A DNA stretch of 64,000 nt from Nonomuraea sp. NBC_00507 (GCF_036013525.1 NZ_CP107853.1:6076001-6140000), one strand, 5' to 3'. Positions 28,964 to 38,889 are shown, counted from the stretch's first letter. Made by a program: numbers and translations. The notes: generated by a model from the sequence alone, not told the origin.

Positions 28964-30127
28964 ATGACGATCAATCCATACGCAGGATCGCCTTTCAGCT
29001 ACGTCGCCGAGCCGGCCGCGGCGCCATACTCGATCGTCGAGTTGATGCCCGGGGTGCGCAACCTGCTGGACTACGTCGGGTTGCGGGCCGGCGAGCGGGT
29101 GCTGCTGCTCATGGAGCACACCGTCGACCCGGTCGTCGTCCAGGCGATCGCCGCGGCGGCCGCCTACCGGGACGCCGACGTGCGGATCCTGTCGGTGGCG
29201 CCGTTCAGCCCCGGGGGGTGGGACCGGGAGGCGCCGCTGGAGATCGAGGCGGCCGCGTTCCGGGAGTCCGACGTCGTGATCAGCGGGACGTGGTGGGGCG
29301 AGGTGCACACGGCGCCGCTCTTCTTCGACCAGATCGCGTCCCGCTCCGCCCGGTTCCTGTCCCTGCACATGACCGCCACGGCCGGAGCACTGCTCACCGG
29401 AGCGCGGCTGCCCACCGAGGTCTTCTATGCGCTGCTGGGCCGCGCGCTGCGGCAGTTGTCGGCAGCCCGGTCGATCCGGGTGACCTCCGAGCGGGGAACC
29501 GACGTGACGTTCTCCGGGCTGACGTTCGAGTCCAATCCGGGTGGCGCGTTGCGGCCCGGCGACTGGCGGCCCTTCCCGTACGGGGGCGCCAACTTCTGGC
29601 CGACCGACACCGAGGGCGTCCTCGTCGTCGAGGACTGCACGGTCACCGGCGTGCCCGAGGAGCCGGTCCGGATCATCCTGGAAGGCAACCTGGTCCGCAA
29701 GATCGAGGGCGGGGCCGCCGCCGAGCAACTGCGGCGGTACGCGCCCGGCGGCTACTACATGCGGCACGCCCTGTTCGGGCTCAACCCGAAAGTGCGGGTG
29801 TCCGGCGGGACACAGTTCGAGCGGGAGAAGCACGCAGGGGCCTTCTACTGCGGCCTCGACGGGCTGACGGACGGGGTGCCGGTCACGACGGGACCCGGTT
29901 TCGCGCATTGCGACTGCCAGGTCGACCGGCCCACCGTGCTGGTGGACGGCGAGGTGTTCGTCGAGCGCGGGCGGCTGCTGATGCTCGATGAGCCGGAGAT
30001 CCGCGAGGTCGCCGCCGCGTTCGGGCCACCGGAGGTGATCCTCGACGACAACCCCGTCATGATCCTTCCCCGCCGTTACAGCGGCGCGCCCAAGAGCGTC
30101 AGCGGTGCGGGCCGCAGCTCCCCCTGA
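28964..30127 (+). CDS. M29 aminopeptidase/2,5-dihydroxypyridine dioxygenase (NicX)-like metalloenzyme
   Basis: 387 residues. The C-terminal half has the metal-site layout of M29 peptidases and NicX: EGVLVVEDC, IILEGNLVRKIEGG, then a His-containing MRHALFGLNPKV and HCDCQVDRP. NicX-type relatives cleave aromatic rings rather than peptides, so the activity cannot be assigned. The N-terminal half is the variable Rossmann-like domain (VVQAIAAAAAYRDADVRIL). It starts 47 bases after the sulfatase and is probably last in the operon; the ribosome site is weak. Its 3' end overlaps the convergent LacI gene by 29 bases. Confidence 0.66.
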   Translation: MTINPYAGSPFSYVAEPAAAPYSIVELMPGVRNLLDYVGLRAGERVLLLMEHTVDPVVVQAIAAAAAYRDADVRILSVAPFSPGGWDREAPLEIEAAAFRESDVVISGTWWGEVHTAPLFFDQIASRSARFLSLHMTATAGALLTGARLPTEVFYALLGRALRQLSAARSIRVTSERGTDVTFSGLTFESNPGGALRPGDWRPFPYGGANFWPTDTEGVLVVEDCTVTGVPEEPVRIILEGNLVRKIEGGAAAEQLRRYAPGGYYMRHALFGLNPKVRVSGGTQFEREKHAGAFYCGLDGLTDGVPVTTGPGFAHCDCQVDRPTVLVDGEVFVERGRLLMLDEPEIREVAAAFGPPEVILDDNPVMILPRRYSGAPKSVSGAGRSSP

Positions 30128-31157
30128 TGATCAGCTCGGTCGGCAGGACCACGCTGCGCGGTTTCCTGCTTGCGGCGCGCAGCACCAGCTCCGCCGCCCG
30201 ATAGCCCATGTCCCGCCCCGGCTGGGCGATCACCGTCAGCGGCGGGGCGCACAGCTCGGCCCAGGGCACGTCGTCGTACATCACCAGGGACACGTCCCGC
30301 GGCACCCGCAGATCCAGCTCTCGGGCCGCCAGCACCGCCGCCTCCCCGAGGACGTTCCCCCCGGCCACCACCGCCGACAGGTCGGGGCGGCTCTGGAACA
30401 GGCCGGAGGCGGCCGCGTAGGCGGAGTCGCGGCTGCCGGTGCCGAACACCACGAGCTCCTCGTCCACCGGCGCCCCCACCGCCTCCCTGAAGGCCGCCGC
30501 CCGGCGATCGTGGCCGGGCCCGCCGAGGAAGGCGATGCGCTTGTGGCCCAGGCCCCGCAGGTAGCGGACGGCCGTGCGGATGCCGGCCCGGTCGTCGGCC
30601 ACCACGGCCGGCACGTCCAGCGGGCGGGCCTGCGCGGCGGCGGACAGGCCGTCCAGGGCCATGAGGTCCGCCAGGGCCGCCGGCCCGAGGTCCTCGTCGG
30701 CGGCATGGGCGGGCAGGCGGTCGGCGAAGACCACGGTCATGCCCGCGCGAATCGCCGGGGTCCAGGTCTCGGCGTCGCCTGACGGCACCGCGATCAGGCG
30801 GTCCACGCTCTGCTCCAGCAGCATGCCGATCAGCTCGGACTCCTGCTCGGGGTCGCCGCCGGTCGAGCCGAGCACGACCGGCTCGCCGGCCGAGCGGGCG
30901 CAGGCGAGCACGCCCTCCGCCAGCTGGCCGTAGAAGGTGTCGGTCAGGTCGGGGACGAGCAGCCCCATGCCGCCGGTACGGCGCTGGCGCAGGTTGCGCC
31001 CGAGCGCACTGGGGCGGTAGTCGAGCTGCGCGGCGACGGCCAGGACACGTTCCCTGGTCTGCGGGCTGGCCGAGCCGCCCGACAGCACCCTGGACACGGT
31101 CGCGACGCCCACGCCGGCCGCCTCGGCAACATCTTTGATCGTCGCCCGCCTCTCCAT
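30099..31157 (-). CDS. LacI-family transcriptional regulator
   Basis: 352 residues: an N-terminal helix-turn-helix (ATIKDVAEAAGVGVATVSRVLSG read as the usual LacI hinge-helix region), then a periplasmic-binding-protein-like ligand domain. The domain contains MGLLVPDLTDTFYG at its start and AFLGGPGHDRRAAAFREA late. The ligand is probably a sugar. The ATG at 31157 is chosen; a TTG at 31187 is possible. A palindrome overlapping the start codon suggests autoregulation. It is divergent from the MsiK-like ATPase gene and may also control it. It is convergent with, and overlaps, the M29-like gene. Confidence 0.9.
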   Translation of the reverse strand: MERRATIKDVAEAAGVGVATVSRVLSGGSASPQTRERVLAVAAQLDYRPSALGRNLRQRRTGGMGLLVPDLTDTFYGQLAEGVLACARSAGEPVVLGSTGGDPEQESELIGMLLEQSVDRLIAVPSGDAETWTPAIRAGMTVVFADRLPAHAADEDLGPAALADLMALDGLSAAAQARPLDVPAVVADDRAGIRTAVRYLRGLGHKRIAFLGGPGHDRRAAAFREAVGAPVDEELVVFGTGSRDSAYAAASGLFQSRPDLSAVVAGGNVLGEAAVLAARELDLRVPRDVSLVMYDDVPWAELCAPPLTVIAQPGRDMGYRAAELVLRAASRKPRSVVLPTELIIRGSCGPHR

Positions 31158-31171
31158 GGAAACGATTCCAT
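31156..31171. promoter_or_regulatory. LacI-type operator over the regulator's start codon
   Basis: ATGGAAACGATTCCAT is palindromic at 14 of 16 positions around a central CG, the usual design of LacI/GalR operators. It covers the ATG at 31157. Confidence 0.5.
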
Positions 31172-31231
31172 CATGGTTTTCACCCAAGGGGAAGACTCAC
31201 GCAGCGACAAAGGCTGGTCACACGGGAACCC

Positions 31232-31261
31232 TTGACACCGATGTCCTCTTTCGGGTGAGAT
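31232..31261 (+). promoter_or_regulatory. promoter of the MsiK-like ATPase gene
   Basis: TTGACA at 31232-31237 and TGAGAT at 31256-31261 are 18 bases apart, about 75 bases before the ATG at 31338. Confidence 0.45.
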
Positions 31262-31337
31262 GCTTGAAAACGTATCCACGGAAGTGGGCACACGGTATCA
31301 ACATCCGGGCTACCGCCCTGGAGCGCGAAGGAATGTC

Positions 31338-32549
<1,212 letters not shown>

Positions 32550-32566
32550 CCGCGAGCCGCAGTTCT

Positions 32567-32591
32567 CGATCGTGAGCCAAGCTCACGATCG
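32567..32591. terminator. hairpin after the MsiK-like gene
   Basis: A perfect 11-bp stem (CGATCGTGAGC and complement) with a 3-base loop starts 18 bases after the stop codon. Confidence 0.65.
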
Positions 32592-32593
32592 CT

Positions 32594-32630
32594 GGGCCCC
32601 CACCGCGACCCCCTCCCGCGGCGGGGGCCC
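32594..32630. terminator. second hairpin, GC-rich
   Basis: A 14-bp stem (GGGCCCCCACCGCG pairing with CGCGGCGGGGGCCC, one mismatch) follows the first hairpin within 3 bases. It lies between convergent genes and may also stop transcription of the SDR gene. Confidence 0.6.
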
Positions 32631-32669
32631 TTCCATGTCCGCCGGCGGAATCCCGCCGGCGTCCGATCC

Positions 32670-33419
32670 TCAGCGTCCGAGCTTGCCCGACACGAGGCTC
32701 TGCAGGCTGCGCGGCACCAGCCTGCCGACCGCCACGATGGCCTTGTAACGGATGTCCGGCACCGACACCCGCTTGCCGAGCGCCAGATCGCGCAGCGCTT
32801 CCCGTACCACGTTGTCGGCCTTCAACCAGAGGAAGCCGGGAATGCCGGAGGTGTCCATGGAGGCCCGCTGGTGGAACTCGGTCCGCACGAACCCGGGGCA
32901 CAGCGCCATGATCTTGATGCGCGGATTGCCGACCTCGGCTGCGGCGGACTCGCTGAAGTTCACCACCCATGCCTTGGAGGCGCTGTAGGTGCCGCGCGTG
33001 AAGAACGCCGCCACGGACGCCACGTTGATCACCGCCCCGCGGTCGCGCTCGCGCATCCCGGGCAGCGCGGCCAGCGTGAGCCGCAGCACGGCCTCGCAGT
33101 GCACCTTGAGCATGCGTACCTCATCCGCGACCGGCACGTCGGGGAAGCTGCCCGGGTGACCGAACCCGGCGTTGTTGATCAGCAGGTCGACGCCGTCGCG
33201 CAGGCGGGATTCGACCGTGGCGATCCCGTCGTCGGTGGCGAGGTCGGCGGGCAGCACCTCGACGCTCACGCCGTACCTGAGCTTGAGCTGGCCGGCGGCC
33301 TCGGCCAGCCGGCTCTCGTCCCGCGACACCAGGACGAGCGAGTAGGCCTCGGCGGCCAGGCGCCGGGCGAAGGCGGCGCCGAGGCCGGCGGTGGCGCCGG
33401 TGATCAATGCGGTGGGCAT
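32670..33419 (-). CDS. short-chain dehydrogenase/reductase
   Basis: 249-residue classical SDR. TGATAGLG binds the cofactor near the N-terminus, NNAG is the structural motif, and the catalytic Ser (INVASV) and YSASK are present. A basic residue after the glycine motif region (SRDESRL) suggests NADP preference. The substrate is unknown. The ATG at 33419 lies 26 bases from the start of the divergent PQQ-type lipoprotein gene, leaving very little room for two promoters. Confidence 0.9.
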   Translation of the reverse strand: MPTALITGATAGLGAAFARRLAAEAYSLVLVSRDESRLAEAAGQLKLRYGVSVEVLPADLATDDGIATVESRLRDGVDLLINNAGFGHPGSFPDVPVADEVRMLKVHCEAVLRLTLAALPGMRERDRGAVINVASVAAFFTRGTYSASKAWVVNFSESAAAEVGNPRIKIMALCPGFVRTEFHQRASMDTSGIPGFLWLKADNVVREALRDLALGKRVSVPDIRYKAIVAVGRLVPRSLQSLVSGKLGR

Positions 33420-33445
33420 GCCTGAACCCTAGCGTCCGTGACAGG

Positions 33446-34615
33446 ATGAACGGCGTGCGCCTCGTCCTGGCTGTGCTCCTTTTCGCCGTAGCCGTCACCG
33501 CCTGCTCGCCTGAGGCTTCGCCGCCTGCCGGGACGCTCACTCCCCGTGCCGGGACGACGACCGCCGCCCCGCAGACCCCGCAGAGCCAGGAGACGACCCC
33601 GGCCGAGCGGGGCGAGTTGCGGTTCAGGAAGATCGGAGAGTTCGACAAGCCGGTGGCGTTCGCCGTGCGCGAGGGCGATGACCGCCTCTACGTCGCCGAG
33701 CAGACAGGCCGGCTGCGGACCTCCGACGGCAAGACGGTGATCGACCTGTCGGGCGAGGTGAGCGGCGGCAACGAGCAGGGCCTGCTGGGCGTCGCGTTCC
33801 ACCCGTCCGGGCGGTGGGTCTACCTCGACTGGACCGACACCCAGGGCCGCACCCACGTCACCGAGTGGGCCTACGACGGCTCCGAGGCGACGGGCCGGCG
33901 CGACGTGCTCACCCAGGACCAGCCCTTCCCCAACCACAACGGCGGCCAGCTCGCCTTCGGCCCCGACGGCCACCTCTACATCGCGCTCGGCGACGGCGGC
34001 GGCGCGGGCGACCCCGAGGGCAACGGACAGGATCTCGGCACGCTGCTCGGCAAGATCCTGCGCATCGATCCGCGGGCGGGCCGGCCCTACAAGGTGCCCG
34101 AGGATAACCCGTTCGTCGGCAAGGACGGCGCGAAGACCGAGATCTGGGCGTACGGGCTGCGCAACCCGTGGCGGTTCTCCTTCGACCGCGAGACCGGCGA
34201 CCTGTGGATCGGCGACGTCGGGCAGAACGCGTGGGAGGAGGTCGACTATCAGCCAGCGGGTTCGGAAGGCGGCGAGAACTACGGCTGGAGCCTGCGCGAA
34301 GGCGGCAAGTCCTTCAAGGGCGGGAAGGAGCGCGAGCTGGTCGAACCGGTGCTCGTCTACCCGCTCAACCAGGACGGCAACTGCTCGGTGATCGCCGGAT
34401 ACGTCTACCGGGGCGAGAAGATCCCGTGGCTGGAGGGCCAATTCCTCTACGGCGACTTCTGCGCCGGATGGATCAAAGCCGCCCCCGTCGACGAGTTGGA
34501 GAGGGCGGCCGAGGTCGGAGAAGTGGAGCAACTGTCATCGTTCGGCCAAGGGCACGACGGCGAACTCTACGCGCTCAGCCTCCGGGGCCCGGTCTATCGG
34601 ATCGAGCCTGCCTGA
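33446..34615 (+). CDS. PQQ-dependent sugar dehydrogenase (GSDH/sorbosone type) lipoprotein
   Basis: 389 residues. A lipoprotein signal ends AVAVTAC, followed by a Pro/Thr-rich linker. The six-bladed propeller shows soluble glucose/aldose dehydrogenase motifs NHNGGQLAFGPDG, ALGDGGG, YGLRNPWRFSFD and WIGDVGQ. It would oxidise sugars outside the membrane if PQQ is available. The ATG at 33446 is used; a GTG at 33455 with AGGA 8 bases upstream is an equally good start. Its 3' end overlaps the convergent CMD-family gene by 41 bases. Confidence 0.88.
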   Translation: MNGVRLVLAVLLFAVAVTACSPEASPPAGTLTPRAGTTTAAPQTPQSQETTPAERGELRFRKIGEFDKPVAFAVREGDDRLYVAEQTGRLRTSDGKTVIDLSGEVSGGNEQGLLGVAFHPSGRWVYLDWTDTQGRTHVTEWAYDGSEATGRRDVLTQDQPFPNHNGGQLAFGPDGHLYIALGDGGGAGDPEGNGQDLGTLLGKILRIDPRAGRPYKVPEDNPFVGKDGAKTEIWAYGLRNPWRFSFDRETGDLWIGDVGQNAWEEVDYQPAGSEGGENYGWSLREGGKSFKGGKERELVEPVLVYPLNQDGNCSVIAGYVYRGEKIPWLEGQFLYGDFCAGWIKAAPVDELERAAEVGEVEQLSSFGQGHDGELYALSLRGPVYRIEPA

Positions 34616-34910
34616 CGCGCTCGATCAAGCTCTCCACCTGGTCATTCAGCATCGCCCCGCGGGCCCAGCCCGCGTAGTGGGCGAGGAAGACCACCACCTC
34701 CCGCAACTCCGTCTCGCTGAGGTCGCCGGCCCGCAGGGCGAGGTCGAGCTGAACGTCCGTCAACTGGTCGAGGCCCTGGCCGACGAGCAGCCCGAGCAGG
34801 AGCAGGCGGCGCTCCCTGACCGACAGGACCGTCCTCGACCAGACGTCGGCGAACTGGCGTTCGGCCGACATGCCGAAGGAGTCCACGGTCTCCATGGCGG
34901 GTTCTGTCAT
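34575..34910 (-). CDS. carboxymuconolactone decarboxylase (CMD)-family protein
   Basis: 111-residue small helical protein with the CMD pattern SVRERRLLLLGLL, ALRAGDLSETELREV and FLAHYAGWARG. It has no CxxC pair, so it resembles PcaC-type rather than AhpD-type members. Real substrates of such stand-alone proteins are usually unknown. It is monocistronic, and its 3' end overlaps that of the PQQ-type dehydrogenase gene. Confidence 0.8.
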   Translation of the reverse strand: MTEPAMETVDSFGMSAERQFADVWSRTVLSVRERRLLLLGLLVGQGLDQLTDVQLDLALRAGDLSETELREVVVFLAHYAGWARGAMLNDQVESLIERVRQARSDRPGPGG

Positions 34911-35166
34911 CCCATGCTCCGATGTCGATACGGATCCTCATATCTTTAGCTACTTCCTGAGTTGAACCAATGGGGGTTGCATGAACGTTGTACGGGTCCG
35001 CGAGCCATGGAGCGAGGACCGCACGACGTGCGGCTTTTGATCTGTAACAAGTAAAGCCAACCCTCGGCCAAGATTTGGTCAAGATTTCTCAGCCTGCAAG
35101 GGGCTCATTCCGCCTGAAAGCGGGCACAACAACTCCGTTGGTCCGTAAATGCGGAGGTAAGCCCTG
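34911..35166. promoter_or_regulatory. intergenic region and leader of the lipoprotein-protease operon
   Basis: This 256-base region is divergent. It contains a direct repeat CAAGATTT (two copies, 11 bases apart, about 35070-35089). A leader follows with two small hairpins: CCGC/GCGG at 35110-35123, and CTCCG (35133-35137) or TCCG (35142-35145) pairing with the CGGAG at 35152-35156. The second hairpin contains the ribosome site GGAGG of the lipoprotein gene, so its folding could limit translation. No known riboswitch was recognised. Confidence 0.4.
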
Positions 35167-35844
35167 GTGAAAAAGACACGGGCTTTGATCGCGCTCCTAG
35201 CCGCGATCTTCATGCTGTCGGCGTGCGGGCAGCCGGAATTCACCTATGTCCGGGACCGGACGGGCACCACGTACTTCAAGGTGCCGGCCTCGTTCACGCA
35301 GCTCAACGCCAGCGCCATCGAGATGTATCTGTCCGGCGACCATCCCCACTCACAGGCGGCGCAGCTGCGGGCGCAGCGGGTCTGGTCGACGGCCTTCGAC
35401 CAGTCCACGGAACCGTCGGTCGACCACATCCTGGGCTCGGCGGATCCTTTCGTCTACGCCACCGTGCACCAGCTGACCGAGGAGCAGCGGGACGCGATCT
35501 CGCTCAACAGGCTGCGCGACTTCGTCCTGCCGGTCACCGAGCAGGTGCGCGAGGCCTATCTCCAGCAGTCGATCGCGACCGGCCAGCCGCCGACCCTCAA
35601 CAACTTCGAGCTTCTCAACGACGAGGTCCTGACCCTGGACGCCGGCGCCCGGGGCGTCCGGGTCCGCTTCAACTACCAGATCGGCAACGACGTCCAGACG
35701 TTCGACCACACCGCCATTCTCGACGAGAAGGGTTCCACGGTCTCCGTCATGCTCATCGGCTGCCAGTCGCTCTGCTTCAGGAAGCGCGCCGGCGAGTTCG
35801 ACAAGATCGCGAGTTCTTTCAAGCTGCTCCGGCTGCCTGGATGA
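35167..35844 (+). CDS. lipoprotein of unknown function, partner of the FtsH-like protein
   Basis: 225 residues from a GTG start with GGAGG 9 bases upstream. The Sec lipoprotein signal ends FMLSAC. No domain is recognised in the rest. It starts with a TYVRDRTGTTYFKVP strand region and has a C-terminal domain containing two cysteines (IGCQSLCF), possibly a disulfide. Ten bases separate it from the FtsH-like gene on the same strand, so the two are probably one operon and the lipoprotein may be an extracytoplasmic partner or substrate adaptor; that is inference. Confidence 0.72.
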   Translation: MKKTRALIALLAAIFMLSACGQPEFTYVRDRTGTTYFKVPASFTQLNASAIEMYLSGDHPHSQAAQLRAQRVWSTAFDQSTEPSVDHILGSADPFVYATVHQLTEEQRDAISLNRLRDFVLPVTEQVREAYLQQSIATGQPPTLNNFELLNDEVLTLDAGARGVRVRFNYQIGNDVQTFDHTAILDEKGSTVSVMLIGCQSLCFRKRAGEFDKIASSFKLLRLPG

Positions 35845-35854
35845 GGGAGCACCA

Positions 35855-38848
35855 TTGACCACGACCATTCACCATGAAGGGCTGCGTGCCCCCGGCAGCG
35901 GGCCTTCCGATCCCGAATCCGTGACCAGGAAGAAAATGCAGTTCTGGGATCGGAGCAAGTTCCTCATCGTTCTGGTGGCGGCCTATCTCATCCTCACCTG
36001 GAAGGTGATGGCCGACTACGAGGGCGTCGTCACCTTCCCTGAGGCGGCGCGGGCCATCGCGCAGGAATACCAGTGGATCTTCTGGTTGCTCGGCGCGGAG
36101 GTCATCCGCCAGCTGCACTTCTTCATCAGCGAGCGCTGGTCGGCCTACCACCGCTTCTGGAGCCAGAAGGTCTTCGGCGGCTTCGACCGCTGGACGCACC
36201 GCCGCTTCGACGATTGGACGCGTTACCGGCTCTCGCGGGCACTGAAGATCACTTTCTTTGTCGTGCTGATCGCCCTGGTGCTGGGGGCGGTGCTGGACAT
36301 CAGCCCGTTCCAGGCGCTGTTCCAGGTGCCCGCGCTGATCTGGCAGGCGCTGCCGTTCTTCCTGCAGATCGTTTTCCTGTTCTTCTTCGTCATCATCCAG
36401 TTCGTGGGCCTGTTCTGGTTCCTGTCCAGGGGCGGCGTCGAGACCTACTTCCCCGACGACATCAAGACCCGCTTCCACGACGTGTGGGGGCAGGACCACG
36501 TGGTCGAGCGCGTCAGGGAGAACATCGTCTTCCTGGAGCGGCCCGACGAGATCGAGAAGCGCGGCGGGTACGTCCCCAGCGGCCTGCTGCTCTGGGGGCC
36601 GCCGGGCACCGGCAAGACCCTCATGGCCGAGGCCGTGGCCGGTGAGACCGGCAAGCCGTACGTGTTCGTGGATCCGGGTGCGTTCACGAACATGTTCATG
36701 GGCATCGGCATCCTCAAGGTGAAGAGCCTGTTCAGGAAGCTGCGCAAGCTGGCCCTCCGGTACGGCGGCGTGATCGTCTTCTTCGACGAGGCCGACTCGC
36801 TCGGCAAGCGCGGCCGGCTCGCCCAGCAGGGCCCGAACGTGCCGGGCGGCGGCTTCTCCGGGCTGTCCGGGTACGCCGGCTGCCACGGGCTCAACTACCT
36901 GTCCGAGGAGACCCGCCAGGTGCTGGCCTTCCGCGCCCGGCGCGAGGAAGAGGAGCCGGGCCGGCGTAACCGCTTCATGATGGGCGGCGGCATGATGGGC
37001 AGCGGCGACCCCGGCACGCTGCAGGCGCTGCTCACCGAGCTGTCCGGGCTCAAGAAACCGCGCGGGTTCTTCAACCGGCTCGTCAGGCGGCTACTCGGGA
37101 TGCGCCCCAAGCCGCCGCCCAAATACCGCATCCTCGTCATGATGGCCACGAACCGGCCCGACGCGCTGGACGAGGCGCTGCTGCGGCCGGGCCGCATCGA
37201 CCGCATCTACAAGGTCGGCTACCCGTCCAAGGCCGGGCGGGTGCGCACCTACCAGGGCTACTTCGACAAGGTCGACCACGAGCTCACCCCCGAGCAGGTC
37301 GACAAGCTGGCCACGATCACTCCGTACGCCACCGGCGCCACGATCAAGGACCTGGTCAACGAGTCGCTGATCACCGCCATCAGGGACGGGCGCGAGATCA
37401 TCACCTGGTCGGACGTGCTGCGCGCCAAGCGGCTCAAGCAGCTCGGCCCGCCCGAGGACGTCGAGTACATCGAGCGCGAGCGGCACGCCGTGGCCGTGCA
37501 CGAGGCCTGCCACGCCGTTGTGGCGTACGTGACCCGCTTCCACCTCGAGATCGACATCGCCACCATCGAGAAGGGCGCCGACTACCTGGGCATGGTCGCC
37601 TCGATCAAGCCCGAGGACCAGTTCACCCGGTGGAAGTCGGAGCACGAGGCCGACATCATGGTCTCGCTGGCGTCGCTGGCCGGGGAGCGGATGTTCTTCG
37701 GCGAGGACAACTCCTCCGGCGTGTCCGGCGACCTGTTCTCCGCGACCTACCTCACCGCGATGATGGAGTCGTACTGGGGCATGGGCTCGGGCGTCACCTC
37801 GCTGCCCGCGCTCCAGGAGCTGGAGATCATGGGTGGCAAGGCCGTGCGCAAGCCCCTCCCCGGCGGCGGCTCGATCGGCATCACCGAAAGGGAGCCGAGC
37901 AAAAAGGAGCCCGACCTCACCCCCGACGTGCTGGGGGAGCGGATCGAGTTCAACCTGGTGCGGCTGCTGGAGAAGACCGGGGAGCTGCTGCAGGAGCACC
38001 GCAGGGACGTGCTCTGCGTGGCACACGCACTGGAGACGCACAAGACGCTCAACGGCGACGACGTGGTGGCGATCATCCGGCGGGAGCCGGGGCCGCTCAT
38101 CGACGGCACGATCTACGCTTCCGACGAGCTCTACCAGGAGCTGGAGGAATACCACCGCGACGCGGCCAGGGCGCACAAGGAGCACAGCCGCATCGATCGC
38201 GACCTGCCCGGGGCCGTCGAGCGGGAGGCCGAGCCCATGCCGGTCGCCCTCGGCGGGCACGGCGTCACGGTCATCCCGCCGGCGCCTCCGTCCTCGCCGC
38301 CGGTCACGACCATCCAGCCGCCGGTGATCGCGCCGCCGGCCGCGACCGCGCCCGGCTACCGGATCGCCGGCGACGCCGCCCAGGCCTCCGCCGCCGATCA
38401 GGTCGATCGGCCGGAGTTCGTGCCGTGGGCGCCCGAGTCGGCCTCGGCGCCCCCACCGGTGCCCGTCATGGTCCAGCCGGCCGCCGCGCCACCGCCACCG
38501 CGGCGGCGGAGCCCTGGCCGGGTCTGGCTGGTCATCGCCAGCCTGCTCGGGCTCGTCGCGCTGTCCGCCATCGCCGCGCTGGCGGTGACGGGCGCCAACG
38601 GGGCGGGCTCCTCCCTGGTGGCCTCGCCGGGCCTGCTGTTCCTGCTGTTCGTCGTGATCGTCGCGGTGATCGTGGGTGCCGGCCTCGCACTGGTGGCGAT
38701 CAAGGGGGTACGCGCGGCGCAGGCCAAGGCCGAACGCGAGCGCGACGAGGCCCACGCCCGGGCCCAGCTCCTGGCCGCGGCCATGGACCCGGACACCGCC
38801 ATGCGGCTGCTCGGCTACGACGGCAACGGGCGCGACGGCCGTACCTGA
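35855..38848 (+). CDS. FtsH-like membrane AAA+ metalloprotease with atypical architecture
   Basis: 997 residues. There are about four N-terminal membrane segments (near residues 36-52, 74-90, 132-148 and 158-190). The AAA domain has Walker A GPPGTGKT (248-255), pore loop FTNMFMGIG, Walker B IVFFDEAD and RPGRID arginine fingers. A roughly 75-residue Gly/Met/Arg-rich insertion sits between Walker B and the second region of homology. The M41-like domain has HEACH (His549, Glu550, His553) and a third ligand candidate Asp626 (SGVSGD). A Pro-rich stretch (about 790-880), two more membrane helices and a charged tail follow. Normal FtsH is about 650 residues with two helices. The start is TTG at 35855 after GAGGGAG. 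Confidence 0.87.
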   Translation: MTTTIHHEGLRAPGSGPSDPESVTRKKMQFWDRSKFLIVLVAAYLILTWKVMADYEGVVTFPEAARAIAQEYQWIFWLLGAEVIRQLHFFISERWSAYHRFWSQKVFGGFDRWTHRRFDDWTRYRLSRALKITFFVVLIALVLGAVLDISPFQALFQVPALIWQALPFFLQIVFLFFFVIIQFVGLFWFLSRGGVETYFPDDIKTRFHDVWGQDHVVERVRENIVFLERPDEIEKRGGYVPSGLLLWGPPGTGKTLMAEAVAGETGKPYVFVDPGAFTNMFMGIGILKVKSLFRKLRKLALRYGGVIVFFDEADSLGKRGRLAQQGPNVPGGGFSGLSGYAGCHGLNYLSEETRQVLAFRARREEEEPGRRNRFMMGGGMMGSGDPGTLQALLTELSGLKKPRGFFNRLVRRLLGMRPKPPPKYRILVMMATNRPDALDEALLRPGRIDRIYKVGYPSKAGRVRTYQGYFDKVDHELTPEQVDKLATITPYATGATIKDLVNESLITAIRDGREIITWSDVLRAKRLKQLGPPEDVEYIERERHAVAVHEACHAVVAYVTRFHLEIDIATIEKGADYLGMVASIKPEDQFTRWKSEHEADIMVSLASLAGERMFFGEDNSSGVSGDLFSATYLTAMMESYWGMGSGVTSLPALQELEIMGGKAVRKPLPGGGSIGITEREPSKKEPDLTPDVLGERIEFNLVRLLEKTGELLQEHRRDVLCVAHALETHKTLNGDDVVAIIRREPGPLIDGTIYASDELYQELEEYHRDAARAHKEHSRIDRDLPGAVEREAEPMPVALGGHGVTVIPPAPPSSPPVTTIQPPVIAPPAATAPGYRIAGDAAQASAADQVDRPEFVPWAPESASAPPPVPVMVQPAAAPPPPRRRSPGRVWLVIASLLGLVALSAIAALAVTGANGAGSSLVASPGLLFLLFVVIVAVIVGAGLALVAIKGVRAAQAKAERERDEAHARAQLLAAAMDPDTAMRLLGYDGNGRDGRT

Positions 38849-38856
38849 GGGGTGGC

Positions 38857-38889
38857 GCACGACCGGCGCGGGCTCAGCGCCGGTCGTGC
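38857..38889. terminator. bidirectional hairpin between FtsH-like and terC genes
   Basis: A perfect 13-bp stem (GCACGACCGGCGC and complement) with a 7-base loop lies between the two convergent stops and overlaps the terC stop codon. Confidence 0.7.

Noticed and set aside
34642..35082. 146-codon minus-strand frame spanning the CMD-family gene and its leader
   Set aside because: It is out of frame with the CMD-family protein, which has the family motifs. Its composition is that of a shadow frame.
37091..38860. 589-codon open frame antisense to the FtsH-like gene
   Set aside because: High-GC codon bias opens the opposite strand. The frame has a low-complexity Arg/Gly/Val/Asp composition, no motifs and no ribosome site, and the sense gene has clear protein motifs.
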